From: Candidatus Zipacnadia bacterium
Lineage (GTDB): Bacteria; Armatimonadota; UBA5377; JALGUK01
DNA: 7,937 nucleotides
Direction: 5' to 3'
Assembly: GCA_029820875.1 (NCBI GenBank)
Contig: JALGUK010000128.1
Coordinates: 1-7,937 of the forward strand
The notes under the pieces were generated by a model that saw only the letters and a list, made by a program, of their open reading frames with translations, did no database searches and was not told the origin of the DNA. The translations under genes and the position numbers were made by a program. Below are positions 1-6,540 of the stretch, piece by piece (position 1 is the stretch's first letter; each line of letters starts with the position of its first letter).

Positions 1-1
1 G

Positions 2-1135
2 GAGGCGGTAGCACAGGCGGATTGCGATGTCATAGCCGCCTACCCCATCACGCCGCAGACCCATATCGTAGAGCACCTCTCCGAACTGGTGGCCGACGGG
101 CATCTGGACGCGGAGTTCGTGCCGGTGGAGAGCGAACATTCGGCCATGAGCGTATGCTGCGGCGCGGCCGCTGTGGGCGCTCGCACTTTCACCTCCACCG
201 GCTCGCAGGGGTTGGCCCTGATGGCGGAGATATTCTTCATCGCCTCGTCCTCGCGGCTGCCCGTGGTCATGGTCCTCGCCAACCGCTCCCTGTCCGGGCC
301 GCTGTCCATCTGGAACGATCATACCGACGTCATGATGGTGCGCGACGGCGGCTGGATACACATATTCGTAGAGAACGGACAAGAGGCCTATGATCACGCG
401 TTCTGGGCCTTCCGCGTGGCCGAGGACCCCGCGGTGCGGTTGCCGGTGGCCTTGAACATCGACGGCTTCATAATGACCCACATGATCGAACCCATCGACT
501 TCGAGGACGATGAGCTGATCAAGCGCTACATACCCGAATACAGGATGGAGAAGCCCCTGCACCCGGATAACCCGGTTTCCATGGGCTGTTTCGGCATGCC
601 CGAGATATACACGGAAGTGCAGATGGCCCGCGAACAGGCACTGGTGGATTCCTATACCACCTGCATCAAGGCGTGGGAGGAGTGGGAATCACTGACCGGA
701 CGGCGATACCATCCGGTTGAGACCTACCGGGCCGATGATGCCGAATACTGCATAGTTACCATGGGGTCGCTGGGCGAGACGGCCATGGCGGCCGTGGACG
801 AACTGAGGGAGCAGGGAGAGAAGGTCGGGGTCATCAAGATCCGGCTGTGGCGTCCGTTCCCGTTCGATGATATCTACAGGGCGGCGGCCGGCAAGGAGGC
901 CTTGATCGTGTTGGATCGCGCCATTAGTTTCGGCGGCCCTGGCGGTCCGGTGGCCCTGGAGCTCAGGAGCGCCATGTGCTGCAGGCCGCAGGCGCCGGTG
1001 ATCGTGGATTATGTAGCGGGACTGGCGAGCAGAGATGTGAGAGTGGAGGATTTCAAATCGATCATGCTCGAAGGAAAGGCCAAGGCTGCCGAGGGCGACG
1101 TTTGCGGCTTCACGCTTTACGGCCTGCGCGGGTAA
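2..1135 (+). CDS. porA: Pyruvate/2-oxoacid:ferredoxin oxidoreductase, alpha subunit (5' end missing)
   Basis: Alpha subunit of a multisubunit 2-oxoacid:ferredoxin oxidoreductase, which makes acyl-CoA and CO2 from a 2-oxoacid, CoA and an electron acceptor. The frame is open from base 2 with no plausible start, so the N-terminus lies outside the window; the GTG at 89 is internal. The 377 visible residues begin just before the family motif AYPITPQT (visible residues 13-20), whose Thr contacts substrate/TPP in known PFORs. Then come VESEHSAM (42-49), STGSQGLALM, and ANRSLSGP...WNDHTD (from about 93), where Arg95 matches the Arg that binds the substrate carboxylate. The C-terminal part (about residues 240-340) fits the transketolase C-terminal-like domain. 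The motif set fits the pyruvate-type PorA branch, but substrate could also be 2-oxobutyrate or another 2-oxoacid. It is first in the visible operon, 10 bases before porB. Family assignment is secure; substrate is inferred. Confidence 0.93.
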   Translation, partial: EAVAQADCDVIAAYPITPQTHIVEHLSELVADGHLDAEFVPVESEHSAMSVCCGAAAVGARTFTSTGSQGLALMAEIFFIASSSRLPVVMVLANRSLSGPLSIWNDHTDVMMVRDGGWIHIFVENGQEAYDHAFWAFRVAEDPAVRLPVALNIDGFIMTHMIEPIDFEDDELIKRYIPEYRMEKPLHPDNPVSMGCFGMPEIYTEVQMAREQALVDSYTTCIKAWEEWESLTGRRYHPVETYRADDAEYCIVTMGSLGETAMAAVDELREQGEKVGVIKIRLWRPFPFDDIYRAAAGKEALIVLDRAISFGGPGGPVALELRSAMCCRPQAPVIVDYVAGLASRDVRVEDFKSIMLEGKAKAAEGDVCGFTLYGLRG

Positions 1136-1145
1136 GGAGCAAGAC

Positions 1146-2072
1146 ATGAACAATTACTCGGTTTTCTCGGCGAGACTGGTTGAAAAGGCCGAATATTTCG
1201 CCGCTGGCCACCGTGCCTGCCAGGGCTGCGCAGAAGCGCTGGCCGTACGCCTGGTCTTGAAGGCCCTGGGGCGCAATACCATAGTGGCCATGGCCACGGG
1301 CTGCATGGAGATCGTCTCCTCACCGCTGCCCACAACGGCCTGGGAGGTCCCCTGGATCCACGTGGCCTTCGAGAACGCGTCGGCCGTCGCCAGCGGCTGC
1401 GAGTCCGGCATGAAGGCCATGATGCGCAAGGGGAAGATGCTCCCCAAGAAGATCAACTTCGTGGCCATGGGCGGTGACGGCGCCACGGCCGATATCGGCA
1501 TGGGCCAGCTCTCCGGAGCCCTGGAGCGCGGGCACGACATGATCTACGTGTGCTATGACAACGAGGCCTACATGAATACAGGCATCCAGCGCTCCAGCTC
1601 CACTCCCTGGGGCGCCAGCACCACCACCAGCCCGGCCGGCAAGATATCCAAGGGCCAGCATACCCAGAAGAAGGATTTACCCAAGATCGCCATCGCCCAT
1701 AATATCCCCTATGTAGCAACGGCCTGCCCCAGCTTTCCCTTCGACCTCATGGAGAAAGTCAAGAAGGCCGCCGCAATCCAGGGCCCAGCATATCTGCATA
1801 TATTTTCAGTATGCCCCACGGGCTGGCGTATCCCACCGGAAGAGGCCATCAGATATGGGCGCCTGGCCGTTAACACCTGCGTTTTCCCGCTCTACGAATA
1901 CGAGTACGGAAAATACCGTCTCACCTACAGGCCGTCACCTATCCTGCCCGTGCGGGAATATATAGAGGGACAAGGCCGCTTCCGGCACCTGATGCCCGAG
2001 GACATCGATTCCATCGAGGAACGTACCATGGCGGAATACGAGAAGCTGGTGAAGCTCAGCGAAGAGGGTTGA
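1146..2072 (+). CDS. porB: Pyruvate/2-oxoacid:ferredoxin oxidoreductase, beta subunit (TPP and [4Fe-4S])
   Basis: Beta subunit, which binds thiamine pyrophosphate and the proximal [4Fe-4S] cluster that takes electrons from the TPP intermediate. At 308 aa it has the usual PorB length. Cluster ligands are visible as Cys25, Cys28, Cys53 and Cys223; the C-x2-C-x24-C spacing matches the four cysteines known in one-chain PFOR. The TPP/Mg motif starts at Gly110-Asp111-Gly112 and continues through ATADIGMGQLSGALERG to the Asn-rich end (YDNEAYMNTG, 137-146). The segment after that (SSTPWGA...KK) is typical of the family. The ATG at 1146 is set by an AAGGAG ribosome site at 1134-1139, which overlaps the porA stop. 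No delta (8Fe ferredoxin) or gamma subunit follows; instead three diaphorase-like genes come directly after, suggesting that electrons pass to them. Identification is secure; the partner is inferred from the operon. Confidence 0.95.
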   Translation: MNNYSVFSARLVEKAEYFAAGHRACQGCAEALAVRLVLKALGRNTIVAMATGCMEIVSSPLPTTAWEVPWIHVAFENASAVASGCESGMKAMMRKGKMLPKKINFVAMGGDGATADIGMGQLSGALERGHDMIYVCYDNEAYMNTGIQRSSSTPWGASTTTSPAGKISKGQHTQKKDLPKIAIAHNIPYVATACPSFPFDLMEKVKKAAAIQGPAYLHIFSVCPTGWRIPPEEAIRYGRLAVNTCVFPLYEYEYGKYRLTYRPSPILPVREYIEGQGRFRHLMPEDIDSIEERTMAEYEKLVKLSEEG

Positions 2073-2076
2073 TCGC

Positions 2077-2538
2077 ATGACGGACGTTACTCAGTTCGAC
2101 CGCATCATAGACCGTTACGAAAGGACGGAGGAATCACTGCTGGCAATCCTGCAGGATTTCCAGCACGAGTTCCACTATGTCCCCGAGGAGGGCATACGCC
2201 GCCTGAGCGAGATCATGGAGGTCCCGGAGAGCAAGATCTACGCCATGGGCACCTTCTACAAGGCCCTTTCGCTCACCCCGCGCGGCAGGCACATCATCAA
2301 GGTCTGCACGGGGACGGCCTGCCATCTCAAGGGAGCGCCGGAGATCCTGGAGGAATTGGAGCGGGAGCTCAAGGTGAAACGCAACGGCACCACGACGGAT
2401 GGAGAGTTCACGCTGGAGTGTGTCAACTGCGTGGGAGCCTGCGCCATGGCGCCGTTGGTCCTGATCGACGAGGAATATCATGGGCAGACCCGTGCCTCTA
2501 AGATCATGGACATCGTCAAGAAGCAAGTGGAGAGTTAA
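2077..2538 (+). CDS. nuoE: NuoE/HydC-like thioredoxin-fold [2Fe-2S] subunit
   Basis: Small electron-transfer subunit homologous to NuoE (24-kDa subunit) of complex I, HoxE, HndA and HydC. At 153 aa it has normal length. The N-terminal helical part (about 1-70) contains the family's YVPEEGIRRLSEIMEVPESKIYAMGTFY type of segment; the thioredoxin-fold domain carries [2Fe-2S] ligands Cys77, Cys82, Cys118 and Cys122 (C-x4-C and C-x3-C). Cys115 is an additional nearby cysteine. The ATG at 2077 lies 4 bases after the porB stop, with a purine-rich GAGGG site inside the end of porB, so translation is probably coupled. In related complexes this subunit packs on the NuoF-like flavoprotein and holds an off-path or switch [2Fe-2S] cluster. 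Here it forms, with the next two genes, an NADH-handling module attached to PorAB. Family is certain; the exact complex is inferred. Confidence 0.93.
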   Translation: MTDVTQFDRIIDRYERTEESLLAILQDFQHEFHYVPEEGIRRLSEIMEVPESKIYAMGTFYKALSLTPRGRHIIKVCTGTACHLKGAPEILEELERELKVKRNGTTTDGEFTLECVNCVGACAMAPLVLIDEEYHGQTRASKIMDIVKKQVES

Positions 2539-2542
2539 GGAC

Positions 2543-4399
2543 ATGGGAGCCATCAACTCCATCGAGCAGCTGGAAGCTTACCGGCAAGAGATCGCGGCCG
2601 AGGTCAAGGCCGATCTGCCCACCGTGATGATCTGCTTCGGCACCGGTTGCCAGGCCAATGGCGCCAGGCCCGTGGCCGAGGCCTTCACCAATATCATTAA
2701 AGAACAAGGGCTCGAGCTGAACGTGAACATCGGTATCAAGACCACGGGCTGCCACGGCTACTGCGAGAACGGGCCGCTGGTGGCGCTCCAGCCGCAGGGT
2801 ATCCTCTACCTCAAGGTCGAGCCCGATGACGTGCCGGAAATCGTGGAAGAATCCATCAAGGGCGGCCGCATCGTGGAGCGGCTCATCTACAAGGACAAGA
2901 CCACATCGGAGATGATAGCCGAGTATAGCGAGATCCCGTTCTACAAGCACCAGCATCGCATCGCGCTGAGGAACATTGGTGCTATCGACCCGACCAACAT
3001 CGACGATTACTTGCTGGTGGGCGGCTATGCCGGACTGGTCAAGGCGCTCGGAATGAAGCCGGACGACATCATCACCGAGATCGAGAATTCGGGCCTGCGC
3101 GGCCGCGGGGGCGGCGGTTTCCCCACTGGGAGAAAGTGGCGCTCCTGCGTAGCCGTAGACAGCGATGTTCGTTACGTGCTGTGCAACGGCGACGAAGGCG
3201 ACCCGGGCGCTTTCATGGACCGCTCGATCATGGAAGGCGACCCGCATACGGTTATCGAGGGCATGATCATCGGCGCCATCGCCCTGGGCGCGCACACGGG
3301 TTACATCTTCGTGCGTGACGAGTATCCCCTGGCGGTCAAGAACCTGAGTTCCGCACTCGAGGCGGCGCGCGAGAAGGGCTTGCTGGGCGAGGACATCCTG
3401 GGCAGCGGTTTCGACTTCGACATCAGGATCAGCCGCGGTGGCGGCGCTTTCGTGTGCGGCGAGTCTTCGGCCCTGATGCGCTCCGTGGGGGGCGATGTAG
3501 GCGAACCCCGCGCCAAATACATCCGTTCGGTCGAAAGAGGCCTCTACGACAAGCCAACGGTCCTCAACAACGTCGAGACCTGGGCCAACGTGCCCGAGAT
3601 CATCGTCAAGGGCGCGGAATGGTACGCAAGCCTGGGCACCGAAGACTCCAAGGGCACCAAGGTCTTCTCCCTGGTGGGCAAGGTCAATAACACCGGCCTG
3701 GTGGAAGTGCCCATGGGCATCTCCATACGCGAGCTGGTCGAGAACATCGGCGGTGGCATCCTGAACGGCAAGAAGTTCAAGGCGGTTCAGACCGGGGGAC
3801 CCTCCGGCGGCTGTATACCTGAGCGCATGGCGGACCTGCAGGTTGACTTCGACAGCCTGACCGAGGCCGGGTCCATGATGGGTTCGGGCGGCATCATCGT
3901 CATGGACGAGGATACCTGCATGGTAGACGTGGCCAAGTATTTCATCAACTTCCTGGTGGAGGAGTCCTGTGGCAAGTGCACCCCTTGCCGGGACGGCCTG
4001 CCGCGCATGCTGGATCTGCTCACAGACATCACCGAGGGTCGCGGTGAGGAAGAGCACGTGGCCATGCTGGAGGAGCTGTGCGACCTGCTGACTTGGGGAG
4101 CGTTGTGCGGTCTGGGGACCTCGGCCGCCAATCCGGTGCTCTCCACCATAAAATACTTCCGTGATGAATACGACGCCCATATCAGGGATAAGAAGTGCCC
4201 TGCCGGGGTATGCAAGGCGCTCATCACCTATTCGATAGACCCGGAAGCATGTACCGGATGTGGCCTATGTGTCAAGAAATGCCCGCAGGGATGCATCACA
4301 GGCGAGCGCAAGGAAGCCCATGAGATCGATACGACCAAGTGTATTAAGTGTGGTATTTGCAGGGATGTTTGCACCTTCGATGCAGTGAGGGTCTCATAG
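2543..4399 (+). CDS. nuoF: NuoF/HydB-like NAD(H):FMN subunit with extra N- and C-terminal Fe-S domains
   Basis: Flavoprotein subunit that exchanges hydride with NAD(H) through FMN, homologous to NuoF, HndC and HydB. Its 618 residues hold three parts. A thioredoxin-like [2Fe-2S] domain (about 1-115) has Cys31, Cys36, Cys70 and Cys74. The NuoF core (about 140-540) has the nucleotide/FMN glycine-rich motif GRGGGGFPTG at 187-196, the NGDEGDPGAF segment, an SLBB region, and N3-type [4Fe-4S] ligands Cys476, Cys479, Cys482 and Cys522. A C-terminal 2[4Fe-4S] ferredoxin (about 560-618) has C-x2-C-x2-C-x3-C sets at 570-580 and 600-610. This architecture, including the CPAGVC linker before the ferredoxin, is that of bifurcating hydrogenase HydB/HndC subunits rather than plain complex I NuoF. 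An in-frame ATG exists at 2480, but it is buried in nuoE; the ATG at 2543, preceded by AAGGA (2537-2541) and 4 bases after the nuoE stop, is preferred. NADP instead of NAD cannot be excluded. Confidence 0.94.
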   Translation: MGAINSIEQLEAYRQEIAAEVKADLPTVMICFGTGCQANGARPVAEAFTNIIKEQGLELNVNIGIKTTGCHGYCENGPLVALQPQGILYLKVEPDDVPEIVEESIKGGRIVERLIYKDKTTSEMIAEYSEIPFYKHQHRIALRNIGAIDPTNIDDYLLVGGYAGLVKALGMKPDDIITEIENSGLRGRGGGGFPTGRKWRSCVAVDSDVRYVLCNGDEGDPGAFMDRSIMEGDPHTVIEGMIIGAIALGAHTGYIFVRDEYPLAVKNLSSALEAAREKGLLGEDILGSGFDFDIRISRGGGAFVCGESSALMRSVGGDVGEPRAKYIRSVERGLYDKPTVLNNVETWANVPEIIVKGAEWYASLGTEDSKGTKVFSLVGKVNNTGLVEVPMGISIRELVENIGGGILNGKKFKAVQTGGPSGGCIPERMADLQVDFDSLTEAGSMMGSGGIIVMDEDTCMVDVAKYFINFLVEESCGKCTPCRDGLPRMLDLLTDITEGRGEEEHVAMLEELCDLLTWGALCGLGTSAANPVLSTIKYFRDEYDAHIRDKKCPAGVCKALITYSIDPEACTGCGLCVKKCPQGCITGERKEAHEIDTTKCIKCGICRDVCTFDAVRVS

Positions 4400-4400
4400 C

Positions 4401-5129
4401 ATGGAAAAGATAAGCGTGATCATCGACGGCAGGACCTTTGAGGCCGTGAAGGACCAGTGCGTGCTGGAAGTGGCGCACGAGAACGGTATCTACATCCCTT
4501 CGTTGTGTTACAACAGCGAGGTGGCGAGCAGCGGCGGCTCCTGCCGCGTCTGCCTGGTGGAGGCCCATCAGGGAGGCAGGATGAGATTGGTCACATCCTG
4601 CAACTACCCGGTGCGCGAGGGCTTGGAGATAAAGACGGATACCCCCCTGGTGCGAAGGATTCGCAGGGGCGTGCTGGAACTACTCATGGCGCGCGTGCCG
4701 GATTCGGAAGTCATCCGGGAGATGGCCGCCGCTGAAGGGGTGACTGATGTTCGCTTCCGCAGGGATGAGGGCGAGAACGAGCGGTACAAGTGTATCGCCT
4801 GTGCGATGTGCACGAACGTCTGCGCCGAAGTGGTAGGCGTTTCCGCCATAGCCATGGTCAACCGCGGAGCGGATAAAAAGCCCACCACACCCTATAACAA
4901 GCCATCGGATGTGTGTATCGGCTGCGGCGCCTGCGCATATGCCTGCCCCACCGGAGCTATCACCATGACGGAGAGCGATGGCGTGCGCCGCATATGGGGC
5001 AGGGATTTCAACATGGTCACCTGCAGCGTCTGCGGTACCCCTTACATTCCGGAAGCTCAGGTAGACTGGATAGTGAGGACAACCGGCAAGGACAGATCGT
5101 TCTTCGATAAGTGCCCGGATCACAGGTAA
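4401..5129 (+). CDS. Short NuoG/HoxU-like iron-sulfur subunit without a catalytic domain
   Basis: Iron-sulfur electron-wire protein of 242 aa resembling the N-terminal part of NuoG and [FeFe]-hydrogenase HydA, or HoxU. A ferredoxin-like [2Fe-2S] domain (about 1-80) shows Cys36, Cys48, Cys51 and Cys67. A two-cluster ferredoxin domain follows, with C-x2-C-x2-C-x3-C at 131-141 and 172-182 (the second is CIGCGACAYACPTGAI). The His-Cys [4Fe-4S] motif usually found between them in NuoG/HoxU is absent: the expected HPxDC position reads RVPDSE (98-103). The C-terminus adds CSVCG at 208-212 and KCPDH at 237-241, a zinc-knuckle-like pair with unknown ligand. No H-cluster or molybdopterin domain is present, so it likely wires the NuoF-like flavin to PorAB. 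It starts one base after the nuoF stop, with GTGAGGGT at 4385-4392 as ribosome site, and is the last gene of the operon. The family is clear; the exact role is inferred. Confidence 0.88.
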   Translation: MEKISVIIDGRTFEAVKDQCVLEVAHENGIYIPSLCYNSEVASSGGSCRVCLVEAHQGGRMRLVTSCNYPVREGLEIKTDTPLVRRIRRGVLELLMARVPDSEVIREMAAAEGVTDVRFRRDEGENERYKCIACAMCTNVCAEVVGVSAIAMVNRGADKKPTTPYNKPSDVCIGCGACAYACPTGAITMTESDGVRRIWGRDFNMVTCSVCGTPYIPEAQVDWIVRTTGKDRSFFDKCPDHR

Positions 5130-5131
5130 TC

Positions 5132-5155
5132 CCCGGGTGCGCCGGTGCACCTGGG
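5132..5155 (+). terminator. Hairpin directly after the operon, weak terminator candidate
   Basis: CCCGGGTGC (5132-5140) pairs with GCACCTGGG (5147-5155), a 9-bp stem with one G-T wobble and a 6-base loop, starting 2 bases after the last stop codon of the operon. Position and stability suit a transcript 3' end. No T-run follows, so intrinsic termination is doubtful; it may be an RNA 3'-end protector or work with a termination factor. Confidence 0.4.
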
Positions 5156-5221
5156 TGTCCACGGAGTTCACGGTAACGTAGCGATCATAATATGCCAACC
5201 TCCATCAACAAATAGTCAATA

Positions 5222-5344
5222 TAGCTGAGCGCAACCGAGGAAAACCGAGAGCAACCGAGGACAACTCGAATCTATAAAAAGTGTAGGACACGTGTAACTC
5301 AGAGCAACTGAACGCAACTCAGGAAAAGCGAGAACAACCGTATT
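5222..5344. repeat. Two arrays of degenerate 10-bp direct repeats
   Basis: Units resembling CAACCGAGGA recur with exact 10-base spacing. Array one has units starting at 5222 (weak), 5232, 5242, 5252 and 5262; examples are CAACCGAGGA, AAACCGAGAG and CAACCGAGGA again. Array two starts at 5295, 5305, 5315, 5325 and 5335, with TAACTCAGAG, CAACTGAACG and CAACTCAGGA among its units. About 23 bases (5272-5294) separate the arrays, so they are out of phase by 3. The unit is far too short for CRISPR. Ten bases is one helical turn, so all units would face the same side of DNA, which could suit cooperative protein binding; old replication slippage would explain it equally well. Confidence 0.6.
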
Positions 5345-5346
5345 TT

Positions 5347-5376
5347 CCGGACTGTAAATCCGTTGGCGCAGCCCAA
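5347..5376 (+). other. tRNA-Tyr-like fragment (anticodon arm plus variable arm)
   Basis: CGGACTGTAAATCCG (5348-5362) is a 4-bp stem around the loop CTGTAAA, exactly the tRNA-Tyr anticodon loop with anticodon GTA at 5354-5356. TTGG at 5363-5366 and CCAA at 5372-5375 can then form a long variable arm, as class II tRNA-Tyr requires. No D arm or acceptor stem precedes it, and no T arm (GGTTCGAATCC type) follows, so it cannot be a working tRNA. It could be a leftover of integration into a tRNA-Tyr gene, an attachment-site half, or a chance hairpin. Confidence 0.4.
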
Positions 5377-5449
5377 GTACCCCGATTCATAAATACGCTG
5401 GCATTCGATCGCCGCTGCATCCCCTCCCGCTGCGTTCCGCTCCCTGCGA

Positions 5450-5517
5450 CGTACTCACAGAGTACGGTCAGAGGATTATTCCTCTGGCCTGGCTTGTGTT
5501 TTTCAAAGCATACAAGC
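5450..5517. other. Cluster of three short inverted repeats
   Basis: Three stem-loops lie in a row: CGTACTC/GAGTACG (5450-5456/5460-5466, 3-base loop, perfect), GGTCAGAGG/CCTCTGGCC (5466-5474/5481-5489, 6-base loop, one wobble), and GCTTGT/ACAAGC (5492-5497/5512-5517). They sit in the convergent gap between the operon and the SDR gene, preceded by a GC-rich tract (5411-5449) with repeated CTGC and CCGCT words. The arrangement could be a bidirectional 3'-end structure, or a copy of a dispersed REP-like repeat. The remaining bases to 5672 show no open frame or RNA gene that I can support. Confidence 0.4.
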
Positions 5518-5672
5518 TCTGCAAGTCACCTGCTCCAGGCGTTTTTCAGCTCAGGTTTGATTTCGATTAGACGCTTACCTCTATCGGCTCGCGTTTTCTA
5601 GTCTGGACGTTCGAGGTCGGACTCCGGGAGCGCCCCGGTGGTTTAAGCTCTTCCGGGCGGTGTATCCCGTGC

Positions 5673-6449
5673 TCAAGACATGAGGAGCTTTGAGACCTTT
5701 GCCTGGAAGGATATCGGCACCATGCGGCTCGAGATTATGGCGATCTTGTTGTGTACGCCGGTGACTACGTGCCTCTTGTTTTTCATAAGGGCCTTGTAGG
5801 CGATAGCGGCGACCTTCTGCGCGCTCATGGTTGCAAAGCTGTTACCAAGAACGTTCTCTACTTTCCCTCTGGAAGCGAACTGAGTCCTGGTCGACCCCGG
5901 GCAAACGGTTGTCACAGTCACGTTACTCCCTCGAAGCTCTTCGGCTAGGGCGTGCGAAAAGGAAAGGATGTAGGATTTTGCGGCGGAGTATACCGCGGTA
6001 AGAGGACCCGGGACGAATGAACCTACCGAGCCGACGTTGAGTATCTTGCCGTTGTCGGCCCGCAGCATGTCTTTCACGAAAAGGCCGGTTAACTTCGTGG
6101 GAGACGTGACCAGCACCTGGAGCATATCGAGCTCCTCGGATATGTCGTTCTCCGCGAAGGGACCGTAAACGAGGTATCCCGCATTGTTGACCAGGGCAGT
6201 GATCGCGATCCCATCCCGGCTGAGTTCGGAGTATATCTCTTCAGGTGCGTCCGGTTTCGCAAGGTCCTTAGAGATGACCCTGGCGTCGATTCCAAATGTG
6301 CGCGACATGTCGTCCGCTATCTCGCTCAGCTTCTTTTCGTTTCGCGCCACCAGCACGAGATCATAGCCGTCTTGCGCGAATAGCTTGGTCAGCTCGTAAC
6401 CGATCCCCTCGGAAGCACCTGTTATGAGCGCTGTTCCCTTTTTTGACAT
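5673..6449 (-). CDS. Short-chain dehydrogenase/reductase (classical SDR, DltE/COG0300-like)
   Basis: Soluble NAD(P)H-dependent oxidoreductase of 258 aa, the usual length for classical SDRs. The Rossmann motif TGASEGIG is at residues 10-17; VARNEKKL (34-41), with Arg36 after the second beta strand, points to NADP(H) preference; NNAG is at 88-91. The catalytic Ser141, Tyr154 and Lys158 (YSAAK) are present, as is the PG motif near 184 (CPGSTRT). The helix position that normally carries the catalytic-tetrad Asn reads Leu113 in MLQVLVTS, so proton relay may differ. The C-terminus (about 235-258) is basic and hydrophobic, as in the DltE/YqjQ-like group. The ATG at 6447-6449 is supported by AAAGGAGA (complement of 6458-6465), 8 bases away. 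The gene is divergent from a TetR regulator, which probably controls it. Substrate is unknown; a keto, hydroxy-lipid or xenobiotic carbonyl would all be possible. Confidence 0.92.
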   Translation of the reverse strand: MSKKGTALITGASEGIGYELTKLFAQDGYDLVLVARNEKKLSEIADDMSRTFGIDARVISKDLAKPDAPEEIYSELSRDGIAITALVNNAGYLVYGPFAENDISEELDMLQVLVTSPTKLTGLFVKDMLRADNGKILNVGSVGSFVPGPLTAVYSAAKSYILSFSHALAEELRGSNVTVTTVCPGSTRTQFASRGKVENVLGNSFATMSAQKVAAIAYKALMKNKRHVVTGVHNKIAIISSRMVPISFQAKVSKLLMS

Positions 6450-6540
6450 CGTCCATCTCTCCTTTGAAGTCTCTCGATAGACACTCGGTGCCTATCACGC
6501 AATAATATTATGTAGTTACTGTGCTATATTGTATTTTAGT

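Noticed and set aside
2480..2542. Upstream ATG for the nuoF-like gene, adding 21 residues
   Set aside because: It lies within nuoE, has no ribosome site, and the added residues are unlike the family; the ATG at 2543 has AAGGA directly before it.
2516..4180. A 554-codon open frame on the minus strand opposite the nuoF-like gene
   Set aside because: It mirrors a strongly motif-supported gene, is rich in His, Asp, Ala and Val as antisense frames of GC-rich genes are, and has no family motif.
5222..5344. CRISPR array
   Set aside because: Units are 10 bases with no spacers between them, and no cas gene is in the window.
5624..5638. CCGGG/CCCGG hairpin as terminator of the SDR gene
   Set aside because: The stem is only 5 bp and no T-run follows it on the minus strand.
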